Below, in pieces: positions 23,199 through 35,700 of a stretch of 60,000 nucleotides of DNA. The stretch lies in the NCBI RefSeq assembly GCF_008831285.2, contig NC_045140.1:20956370-21016369 (forward strand), in the 5' to 3' direction. The number at the start of each line of letters is the position of its first letter. Position 1 is the first letter of the stretch. The notes below the pieces were generated by a model. That model was given only the letters and a program-made list of their open reading frames with translations. It was not told the origin of the DNA and made no database searches. The stretch is from Nymphaea colorata (taxonomy: Eukaryota > Streptophyta > Magnoliopsida > Nymphaeales > Nymphaeaceae). The position numbers and the translations under genes are program-made.

Positions 23199-26100
23199 CT
23201 GCATGAAGTTATGCACATAAGATAGCATTCTAAATGTAACAGGACTTAATCTGAAGCTTGGTAAAAAAACACATGCAGCTGCCTAATAAACATTTAGCAC
23301 TTTGACACTTCTCTAAAATGTTGGTCAATCCAGCAAAAGGAGAAAAATGCCTTAACAAAGGTAAAACGAACTGGGGCTCTACTTGTGGTCATGTCATCAT
23401 AATTCGAAAAAAGATAAACATTACACATGGAGAATCAGTTCACCTCACCAAACAATGTTGCAAAACTAACGACCTCAAACATCCTTACTGGTTGTACTTT
23501 CAGGTAATCATTAGAAAAAACAGAAGATTTCTGAAAACTGCAGGTCCATCCCTGACAAGTTAAAAATAAACCAAGTTCACTTTCGTTAATCTTCCAATAA
23601 CTGAACAGTTCTGCAAACAGCATCTGTAACTCGCACTCTCCACTTTTCTTCCTTCCGAAACAGCAAACCTAACAAGGTCTCTCTAATTCAAAGTAAGTGA
23701 CCTAAGGACCTTGATTCGTAGTGTAGAAACACGAACCACAAGGAGAGAGTAGAGAAAACACACACAGTATACGTGGAAAACCTCAGAAAGAGGTGAAAAA
23801 CCACGGGGAAGCTCTGACCTAGGGGCAAACCGCAACCCTAGGAGAGAGAAAATCACATTCACTTTTTTCAACAATTACATGTAAGTGAAGAATATGTAGG
23901 AGGGAGAGAAAGAGTGCCGCCTAGGATACCGAGCCCACCTCGGTATCCGTGCCCCATAGGACCGGGTCCAGATATGGACCCGGTTCCCCATTACAATATA
24001 TTCTAACACTCCCCCTCAAGCTTGGCATACATGTCAAACATGCCAAGCTTGCTAACATTTTTCTCAAACTGAGATGTACATAAAGACTTAGTTAAGACAT
24101 CTGCAACTTGATCTTCAGACTTCATATAGGGCAGAATCAACTCCTTTGAATCTATGCGTTCCCGTATGAAGTGGCGATCGATCTCCACATATTTAGTCCT
24201 GTCGTGCATGACCGGATTATTTGCCAGGTTAATAACAGACTTGTTGTCACAATACATCCTCATCTTCTCTTCCATTTTAACCCCAATATCTGCTAAAAGA
24301 ATTTTGAGCCATAGCATCTCTGTAACCCCCATAGCAACCGCCCTGTATTCAGCCTCAGCACTGGACCTGGAACAAACTTCTTGTCGCTTACTTCTTCAGA
24401 CCACAAGGTTACCTCCAAGAAAGATGCAGTATCCTGTGGTAGACCTCCTAGTATCTGTGCATCCTGCCCAGTCGGCATCAGAGTATCCTTCAATACTTAG
24501 TCGATCTTGCCGAGTGTAGAGCAATCCTTTCCCTGGGTCATTCTTTAAGTATCCCAATACTCTTTCAGCACTTTTCCAATGACAATCAGTAGGGGCATGC
24601 ATAAACTGACTTAACACACCCACAGCATACGTAATATCTGGGCGAGTAAGAGTGAGATAAATAAGTTTACCAACCAGCCGCTGATACCTCCCTTTTCCTT
24701 CCTCATCCAAGATAGTCCCAGATTTGATACTTATCATTGTGCCAGACTCCATTGGGGTAAGAAAGGGCCTGCATCCCAGTTTACCTGTCTCTTTTAGAAG
24801 ATCCAAAGTGTATTTTCTTTGGCTCATAACAAGCCCAGTCTCAGATCGCGCGATCTCAATTCCCAAGAAATACCTTAGTTTGCCCAGATCTTTGAGATCG
24901 AATTCTGCAGCTAACGTTTCTTTCATCTTCCTTTTTTCCCCATCGTCGTCACCTGTGACAATCATATCATCAACATATACAAGTAGAAGGCTCACCAGAC
25001 CATTTCTCTGCTTGATGAAGAGGGTGTGATCACCATTTCCCTGTTTATACCCATTAGTCTTCATTACAACCCTTAGTCTTTCAAACTACGCTCTAGGGGA
25101 CTGCTTGAGACCATACAAAGCTTTCTTGAGATAGCAACACTTCCCGTTCCGAGCATATCCAGGCGGCATGCTCATATAGACTTCTTCCTCAAGGTGACCA
25201 TTCAAGAAGGCGTTCTTGACATCAAGTTGGTCCATGCTCCACTTCTTCTGCACTGCAAGAGCTAGGATGACCCTTACGGTCTTCAGTTTCGCCACGGGAG
25301 CAAACGTCTCAAGATAGTCAATCCCATATTTCTGGCTAAACCCTTTAGCAACAAGGCGGGCTTTATAGCGTTCTACTGTGCCATCAGGTTTGTACTTCAC
25401 ATTAAACACCCACTTGGAACCAACTAAGTGAGTTCCCTTGGGGATGTCAACAACCTCCCACGTACTGTTCTTTTCCAGGGCGTCCATCTCCTCTGTCATG
25501 GCCTGTAGCCATTTAGGATCCTTCCTGGCATCTTCCACTGACCTGAGAATAACAGCCATAGATAAAGAGGTAACAAAGCACTTGTAGTCTTTGCTGAGTT
25601 TAGCATATGAAACAAATCTCTGAATAGGATGAGAAGTACATGACCTGGTGCCCTTGCGCAGGGCTATGGGAAGTTCTTCATTCATTGGACTTGGATCATT
25701 CGGGGAGGTCACAAGATTGGGAAGATTGGGATTGGCAACATCGACATCTTCCATCACATCCTTCTTCTTCCTGCTGTAAACCTGACCAAATAAGTGACCT
25801 CGAGACTGTTCTTCCACAGGGCCCCCCTCCATCTGACTGTCTCTGTCCTTCCTGACAACGTCTTCCACACTTGGAGAACTAACTGTATAATCCAAGAAAT
25901 CCATAAACTGAATCAACTGATGCGAAGAATACTCTTCCCTTCTGTCACCTAGACACTCCCCCTGAAGAGGAGTCGCAGGGAAGTATGCCACATGTTCATG
26001 AAAGGTAACATCCCTGGAGACATATACTCTGGAAGTGCTAGGGTCAACACACTTGTATCCCTTCTGAGTGGAGGAATACCCCAAAAAGACCGCTTTGATG

Positions 26101-29100
26101 GACCGGGGATCAAGTTTCTTGAGAATGGGACTATGATCATGGACAAAGCAAACACACCCAAACACTCGAGGGGTCAAAGGCCAGGGATTCTGAGTAGGCC
26201 ACAAAACAGAATAAAGGGAATGACCATTCAACACACGAGTAGGCATACGGTTAATGAGATGAGCACTAGTGAGAAGTGCATCACCCCAGTACCGCTTAGG
26301 GACATGACGTTGAAACATAATGGCCCGGGTGACATTTAACAAATGACGGTTCTTCCTTTCAGCCACACCATTTTGAGGAGGTGTGTAGCTACAGGATGTT
26401 TCATGTATAATACCCTTGCTTCGCAGGAAGTCATCAAGGGATTGGGAGACATACTCTCGAGCATTGTCAGTACGAAGGGTCTGAACAGGGGTCTGGAATT
26501 GAGTTTCAACAAATGCCACAAAGTTTTTGACAATGTCGGGAACTTCACTACGTTCTTTCAACAGATACACGAACGTACACCGGGAGTAGTCATCAATAAG
26601 AGTCATGAAATAGTGAAAGCCACGACAAGTGGGTACTCTCGAAGGACCCCAAACATCAGAATGAACCAAAGCAAAAGGACGGTCGGCTTTATTGAATGAA
26701 ATAGGGTACGAGGCCCTAACATGTTTAGACAACTGACACACTTCACAGGCGAAGGTGTCCAAAGAAACAGAATGAAACATCCTAGGAAACAACTTTTTAA
26801 GCAACGGGAATGGAAGATGACCAAGTCTCTCGTGCCAACGCATAATGATGGATCTGTCCTCCATGCCAGGCAACTGTCCACTGGTGGCTGAAATCAAAGC
26901 AGAAGCAACTTGTACGGGCAGTCTGTAGAGACCATCAATAACCGAACCAATCCCAATCTTCTGCCCCGTCCCCAAGTCCTGCAGTAAACAACGATCAGCA
27001 GAGAAAATTAGATTATAGTTTAACTCTTTGGTAATACTGCTGACAGATAACAAATTGACAGGAATGTTGGGAACATGTAGGGCATTATGAAGACAATATT
27101 TGTTCAGTAATGATAAACTCCCTTTTCCAGCCACAGAGATAGAGGAACCATCAGCCATAGCCACACGCTGCTGCCCAGAGGTCAACCTGTACTCTTGAAA
27201 CATCGTAGGGTCCCCTGTCATATGATGAGTGGCCCCACTGTCAACAATCCAATCACCGAGGGAGGAATTACCTTGATCACTAGTAGCAACTAGGGCCTGG
27301 GCTAACTTAGCCCCCTCAGAAGTAGAAGCATCATCCTGGGTAGACAAACGACTAATGTATGCTTGCAACTCTCTAAGTTGATCTGAGGAGAGCTTGGATT
27401 TTGCAACATTGGTCGACCCTGGACTAGGCTCGGGCACAGAAGGAGCACGGCGATGAGGAGGAGGACGACCTCGGACGAGACGCTTCTTAGGATGAAGGTC
27501 CCAACAAAAATCAACAGAATGACCCACTGTGTTGCAATGGCTGCATCGGCGAGTAGGACGCTGCCCTGTCCCTGAAGTATGGCTCACAAAGGCTGCTGGA
27601 GAGCTCCTCTGATGGGAGTCAATATGCATAATCTGGCGCCGTTGCTCCTCAGACTCAATACGTGCATATACCTCTTCGATTCCAGGAATCTCATCACAGT
27701 TAAGAATCTGGCTCCGAATGGTTTCAAACTCATCACGCAGGCCTCCAAGGAAGATAAAGGTGCGGTCCATCCATTCCTTTTCCCAATACAGGGCATGATC
27801 TACACCACATTTCCAGTCATCATTCACATGATAGTCAAGTTCCTAACATTTGGTCTTCAGGGCGGCATAGAAGGAGGCAACAGATAAATCACCCTGTTTA
27901 AGAGCATATATGCTAAGTTTGATTTGATATGCACGTAAAACACGTTTTTTACGACCATACATACGTGCAAGAACAGTCCACATATCATATGCAGTCGATT
28001 TACGCAAGATCAAAGGCTGAATATCTGTGGAAACCGAACTAATAATCCATATTTTAACCTGACTATCTTCCAAAGCCCAGGTCGGCCATTGCGAATCAGT
28101 TTTAGAAGGTGGAGGCTTCTCCCCAGTGATATAGTGCAGGCGACCACGACTAGTAATGCCGATTTCTAGGGCAGCAGACCACGAGAGATAGTTATCATTG
28201 TTCAGCCAAATGGAGGTGACATGAACAGGCAAGTTCTCACCCTTGGTATTGCTGCCCGTGTCCAGGGCATCATCAAGCTTGGAAATCACTGCGTCAGCCA
28301 TGGCAATCCCCAAATAAGGTCACAACTGGCCGGCGGCGAAAACAAGACAGCCGGCGGCGACGCGGAAGAAGAGGGCAGCGGAGAAAAAAACCAGTCGACA
28401 GCGGCGCTGGGACCTGTGACGGCAGCAGGGCAGGGCGGCGCTGATAACGACGGCGACGCTGGGAGCGGCGACGGCAGCAGGGCAGGGCAGGACGACGCTG
28501 GGAGCGGCGACGGCAGCAGGGCAGGGCAGGACGACGCTGGGAACGATGACGACGGCGGTGCCGGACGGCGGCAGCGTTCCTGGACGGCGTTCCTGGTCGG
28601 CGACAGCGGTAGAAACAACGACGGCAGCGGCGCTGGGAACAGTGTCGGCGGCGGTGCTGGAAACGGCAACGGGGGCAGCACGTGAACGGCGGAAAAACAC
28701 TACTTGCACACCAACGATCTCACACGCGGTGGCTTTGATACCATGTAGAAACACGAACCACAAGGAGAGAGTAGAGAAAACACACACAGTATACGTGGAA
28801 AACCTCAGAAAGAGGTGAAAAACCACGGGGAAGCTCTGACCTAGGGGCAAACCGCAACCCTAGGAGAGAGAAAATCACATTCACTTTTTTCAACAATTAC
28901 ATGTAAGTGAAGAATATATAGGAGGGAGAGAAAGAGTGCCGCCTAGGATACCGAGCCCACCTCGGTATCCGTGCCCCATAGGACCGGGTCCAGATATGGA
29001 CCCGGTTCCCCATTACAATATATTCTAACACGTAGAAATGCAACTTAGCCAGCTGCTAAAACTATAAAAGGTATAACTGAGAGATCAATGGAAGAAAAGG

Positions 29101-32100
29101 AAGAATTGAGAGAAAGAAAAACAACAATGAACTAAAAGATGTTCATCTGGATTACCTCGTCATCAATTACTCTCACTTTGAGATATTCGAGCTTATACAG
29201 CACATCTAACATGGCCTGTAGATAACCTTCGACATATGCCTGCATTAGAGTTTTAAAATACATATGTTACACTAATGCGACTTCCTAAGATGTCAATTAA
29301 CCAAAAAAAAAAAGTATTATGTAGAAGCAATCTGAGACAGACAAACTGAAAATTATCATGAGGTAAAATATGAGGATAAAAGCTCACCATTATCGTGGGT
29401 GAATGAATCGTAGCAAATAGGAAGACAATTCAAAAGGAAGTTGAACACTGCTTGTAAGAATTACCTCATTGATTCCAGGACTATGGTCCAGCTTAATCCT
29501 CCTACTTGGGCCTCCCTCCATAAAAGCACTGCCTATAAGTGAGGGCTCCATGGCTATGTTCAATATACCTTGGTGAAAACCCTTGACCTTAAGAAGAACA
29601 TTTCATCAGATAAAAAGAAGCAACCATTTTGCCCTATGAAAAAAAGGATTAACATTTTGCTAGTAGAACAAAAAAATTCAGAAACTGTTACAAGAAATTG
29701 TATTTACAAAACAGAGAGTTATGAATTGTATGAATGGATTTACCATGCCACTAAAACCACTCGTCTCTGCTCCCCTGAGAACACTATCTGAGATTTCTGT
29801 TATGGCAGCAAAGAGAATGTTTGATCCTGCTCTTCTCAACTGTGCCACAAAATATTCTACCTCAATACAATTGCCATCTGAAGACATCAATAAAAACAAA
29901 CAGATAAAAAAGTGAACAAACCGTTTTTCCTAAGTCTCCAAGATAGCGCTTTGTTCCAAAAATACTTTCACCATCAATAGACTTCCGGATAAACTTTAAC
30001 GCACCTATCATCAGCCGTAAATATGTCAAAATTTATAGATTATAGGCAACAAGAAACTTGGTACCATGACTAAAGGAGAGAAGGCAACTACTACTTAGCA
30101 TATTCTGACTAAAGGAGAGAAGGCAACTACTACTTAGCATATTCTGACTAAAGGACCCAACAAAGTGCCAAAAATAAAAACAACTAAGAGATAAACACGT
30201 CACCTAACAAGACTTGACACAAACAATAGTGCATGTGGGCGAGGGTAACTGATTCACAATCATCAAACCAGAAAACTACTAAAAGTACTCCACCAGGACT
30301 CATCCAGGATAAGTTCTATTGAGGAAAAAAGAACTCATCTCTACTGCCTAAAAAAGTTAGAGAGAAGGCGGGGGAATCTGCGCAGGGCGCCAACTGTAGG
30401 CCTTCTAGCTCTCAAAGGATGGGGAAGAACAAAATGCATAAGCTTTTGAAACAAATTACACTTGAAGCTCATGGACGAAGCATGAAGAGCTCAAACATTA
30501 CTATTTTTATAACCAGACAAAAGTGAAATTAATAAAAGTCAGTCTAAACATCTGTGCATCCTACATCAAACAGCAGGCTAGGAGCATTTTAGGAGTGTTT
30601 GCCAAGCCATCACACCAACTTCAATATTCAGATGCAGCCTAGAAAAGTATCATAACAGAAAAAAGATTCAGAAGAAACAAGCAAGCGCAATAAATCTAAT
30701 AAGCCATGAGAAACATCAGCACTACTACCTATAGTAAGTCCAGGCAGACTGTGCAAACTGCTTGATGGATCAAAAAATACATCCAGAGATGAAAATGCCG
30801 AGTCATCAAAGATTGAAGCAAATGAAGGTGGTAGCAACGAACTGCCTTTAGCAATGTAGATGGCCCTCATTGCATACCTATCAGAAGCCCATGATTAATG
30901 ATCAGTCAAACACAGCAAACATTTTAAACAAATGAAGGACAAATTTGTGGGGAAAGATAATGAAAACGTACCATGAGTAGTGCTGCATGCATTTGATAAG
31001 CAATTCACGAGTTGTCAACAGAGCATGCGTCAGCAGGACACCATTCAATTCCACAACTGCAGCCTTCACAGTGGGGACCTAAAAGAAGAGATGAAAGTGA
31101 AGAACAAAAAACCAAATTAGCTAAAAATTTGTGCTCTGGACGTTAGATGGTCTGGAACCTGACTGACTGGAATCCAGTTAACTAGATGGGGATGTCCAAA
31201 GGTCCAATTACTCAACTATGTTCATGAGTTGGATCAAATACAGGTTTTGCAATAATGAATCTGGATCTGTACATGGCCTTAGTATGATCACAAATAAATC
31301 AACATAAAGTAATCAGCCTGATCCAGTTGGATTCACCAATCTAGAAAATTTTTCAAATAATTCAGAATATCCGGTCAAGTTCAAGACCCATGGATTTGCC
31401 AATCTGATAAGCTGACCCAGTTACATCCATATACATTTCGTATACAAATTTATACCACACCTTTATGACGTTATGCAGGAAGGACCACAAGGCTTCCTGT
31501 GAGGTGCTATAACTCATATTCAAATTACCAGGGAGGAAGCTGGCTATAATCTGCATTTTACATCACGATTGTATTAGTAGAAACAGCAGGAGAGTATAAA
31601 AAGTATTAAAAAAATAACAGTGAATAAAAATAACACAGTATGAAAAGTATTAAAAAATAAAAATGAATAAATAACACGATGGAAAAGATCTAACAGGCCA
31701 GTGAACTATACATACCTTAATAGGGTGAATTTCAAAGTGCTTAAAGTAAATCTGTTGCCTTGTACTGTTTGGATCACTAAGAGATGTGCGCCAGAACGGC
31801 ACAATCTTCATCACTGTTTCCTCATCAAAATTCAAATCCAGAGGCTACAAAGAGAAGGAAATAAAATCTAAGGGCAACTTTACATATACTGGACCCTTTT
31901 TACTGACAAGTAATCACAAATCAATTTTCTAAAATTCAATAGCTTAGGAACAGGAAGTAACATATCGTTTAAAGAGATAACTCATTTCTATGCAAAGACA
32001 CAGTCATTGATCTTGGCTAAACCTCACCAAACGTCATTCACAACATCATCCCAATTTATATACAACTTATAAACAATTTCTGTTTATATAAGATGGAAGT

Positions 32101-32742
32101 TGTTTATAAGCTGTATAAAAATGTTACATTACATTGCAAATTTTTATGAGAAATATCAGGAGAATCCCGACACTAAAGGGAAGTTCAAAAATGTAGGACT
32201 AGCATAAACAAATAAGAAATATATGCACCTATTTAATAAAGCTTTTCAGTAAATGGTAGCCACTTAACTATTAAAATATGAAAACACAAAATAAGGACAA
32301 CAAATATATTTAATTTTGAGAAAAATATGGATGCCAAAGCAGTCCTGAGAATTCCCCAATATTTTCTAAACGTTATTGTGATAATATCATGATAAACATT
32401 TTTTCACTATTTTCCATGCTTACTGTTTTCCAAGTTTATAGCTTCCAGATCTTGGTAGTTTTAAAATAGTACCACATGCCTGCAATCTTATTTCTTTTTT
32501 AACGGATGCACACACATGAAAAGAGTAAGGTACAAGCTTCAAGCCAGGACAATCTATGTGCAACCTCATAACTCCTCCCAGAAGCAAGTCCGTACATGTG
32601 CATATATAGCAAGTGAGAGAGAGAGTGAAGGGTGCCCACCAAAATGGTACCCACCACTCACTCTTTACATTACAGAAGGTGGGTTCAATCTTTTATGAAG
32701 AAAAGGTGACCAGTGGACGTCTAGGATATCTTTTTTCAATTG

Positions 32743-32786
<44 letters not shown>

Positions 32787-35700
32787 CTTATATATATATA
32801 TAAGTATAATGGTATAACCTGACAAGTCATATGATGACTCAACTGAGTTAGAGTAATCACGTAATCAAGCTGAAACGAAAGAAGGCTCATTCCTTGTGGA
32901 TCCGCCAAATATAATAAAACAGGCCAACTATGTTCAATTAACCAAATCACCAAGTCTGACATTCTAAATTTGCATCCGAATTCAATGCTGAGCTTCAGAA
33001 GGAACAATTGCATGATGTGACATTTGCAAGAAACATTATTAGAACATAAGCATACCTGTACAACAATTGAACAATATTTAACTTCTGTAACACTTGTATT
33101 TCCAGACCGAGAAATGATAATAATGCTAAGGATCTGATCAGTTGCATCATTGTTATCTAGCTGATGTCTCCGAAGCAAAGCTGCAAAAGGTGCTCCTTGC
33201 CATTTTTCATCCACATTTAGTGACTGATCCACGAATTGAATGTATAAAAACTCTTTAGATTAAACTTTAAAGATATATGAAAAATAAAATTAAACTGAAA
33301 AAAAAAGATACTATCTCCTACAGCCCAATGTAATTTCTCGCTTATCTTCAGCACAGGCATCAGATAGCAACTAGCAGTCTAGCACAAATCCATTCATATT
33401 TCCGTGGCAGTTTATTGGAATCCTAATCCATGCTTAGTTGGCAGATTCATCCTGCCTGTTAACATCAGTATGGAGTATCTAATACTCCTAAGTTTGGATC
33501 AAGGCACACAAAGTCCAATTGAAGCTTCAAACTATTTATCTGCATTTGAGTCAGTACCTGGACTCTCATCACATTGAAAGTCTGGTGATTTGCAAATAGA
33601 GAACGCAAACATACATTTTCCACCCTTGCCTGAAGAAATAACAAATAATCTGATGCCTCACGTTCTCCAACATCCTTCAAAAAAAGAAAAAAATAACAAG
33701 CTTGTAAAAGCCTTCTACTTTTCTATTCTGATAAAGCAACAAGCAAAAAGCATGGAGTCTCACTATAATTGAATCTGTGCAACACATTAAGCCAAAAAAG
33801 GACCTTTTTAGTTAAAGCTAAGTTCCCTCACCATTGGTAAAACATTATTGTAACCTTATACACGTTTTATTTCAACATACACCACTAAATGACAGTTTGA
33901 CCAATATATCAAATATGTTATTAGAACAGTAACAGACCATTCACAAGACAATAATTTCAGTTCATGGTAACCGACACTCTGTTTCTGTTTAACTAAAGGA
34001 ACAAGAGGCACATCCCAAAAAAATTGTAATTAGTAGAACTTTTTATGCCATGTCGTGAATATAAGACAACCAAACAGAGGATTAATGTGACAGGACACCA
34101 AAACTGGGGAAAAAATGGCATGTCCGGTGCATGCATAATGGTTCAAGAAGATACAGCTGAGATGAAGACTACCTGATTTGGATCCTCAAGCAAGCGAACC
34201 CCAAAAAATGACACTCTGAACTCAATATTCTTCTGCATTATTGAATGCTGGTGAAATGAACGTGATCCATTGGCATTATCAACCAGCTCACCAATTCTTA
34301 ATACTCGTTGTGAACCATCTGCAAACACTTTATATGCAATTCTGAAAATTCCTGTTGCTGATGAGGATGCTTCATGCCCTGTCCTTTTTGTATCTCTAAC
34401 ACCAGTATACAGAGAAGATAACACAAAACTGTTTGCTTGCCTTACTTTATAGAAAGGCTTCCAGCTGGACAGCTTGTCTATGTTAATTTCACGCTCAATA
34501 TTCATATCTGACACAAAAAAAATGTCAACAGCTCATACCACAACCAAAGACACCCACCCACAACAGGCTAGATGCATCTCCAGTCACCAAAGCAATACAA
34601 GGTAGCAGCCTTTTGCAGGATCTAATAGTAAGAGAAGACCTCAAGAAAAGATTTACTGAAAACATTAAAATATAATAGCCTAACCAACAAAGATATTATC
34701 TCATCAAACAACTTATTTTGAAACGCATTGAACTTTTGAGCTTATGTATCTGTCTTGTATTATGTCTGTGATGAAGATTTACCACCCTATTATAGTTATG
34801 TCCTCACTTCAACATCATGCAGGAGATTAGCTACCCCTCAGGGCTGCATTCTGAAGATGGTCTGATGATTTTAGTTGGGAAGTTTTTGTGGACTAGTTGT
34901 GGTCTGTAGTATTGGACAAGACAACATTGTCCTCAGAACACAGATGTATTTTCCAGTATTGGATAATGCAAGCAAGTTTTCAATTTTTATTCGAGGATGG
35001 ATAGCATCCTATTCAAGTGCCTTCTGTATAGGAACAAATCCAGACACTTAACCAGACATAAATATCTTGGGAGCTTTCTTGATGGAACTTAGGTGCTTCA
35101 TAAGGTTGAGAAGGATGGGGAGAATTAAGGAATCAAACACTGACAATGCTAAACATAGATATTAACCTAGTCAGCTTGAGTACACTGACAAAGCAACAGG
35201 ATAGAGAAAAACATTGGTGTAAAAGTGTAGAGGACAATCTAGATCAATATTGGCACTTTATACAAAAAATGGAACAAAAATTTGATTCCATTGACATCAT
35301 GGATACTCTTCCTAACTTCAGGCCACGTGATGAGTGGTCATGTGGAAGACAAACAAGAAATTTTTAACAAGTTAGAGAGCCAAAGTTTCCAATATCTTTA
35401 TCGCCAGAAACTGATCACATGGAAAGGGCCTACTTCACATGTGTGGCAGAGCTAAAGAGGTTAAATATTCGGTCTTTGAGACCAGATCAATAGATGAAGT
35501 GGTGCTCAATATGACCAAGAGATCCTTTAGAATTTAGAGAAGGTGGACCAAAGCAACAAAGAAAAGTTCAGATGCGGAGGCACAGGATTAATCAAGTACC
35601 GCTATCATCAGAAGACAGCACATATGAGGCATAACTATCCCAAAAAAGAACCATTGCTGCTTCAGCAATTACAACAAGTCTCTGCCCAACAAAGTCACCA

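Larger units (their letters stand above)
23722..29030 (-). mobile_element. Complete young Ty1/copia retrotransposon in intron 34
   Basis: It is 5,309 bp long and runs on the minus strand, the same direction as the host gene. The two 287-bp LTRs differ at one base and begin and end TG...CA. The target duplication CGTAG is present on both sides. The primer site and polypurine tract abut the LTRs, and one gag-pol frame fills the interior. The near identity of the LTRs means a very recent insertion. Three in-frame stops make this copy non-autonomous unless suppressed. Confidence 0.97.
23199..29155 (-). other. Intron 34 of the VPS13-type gene, enlarged by a copia insertion
   Basis: The donor GAG|GTAATC is at 29155 and the acceptor ATGCAG at 23199. 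Without the 5,309-bp element and one copy of its 5-bp target duplication the intron would be about 640 bp, similar to its neighbours. Confidence 0.9.

Noticed and set aside
28221-28850. Long frames on both strands over the copia leader, Pro/Ala- and Gly/Asp-rich
   Set aside because: They are produced by the GC-rich repeats of the leader and have no domain. The gag start is to their left at 28301.
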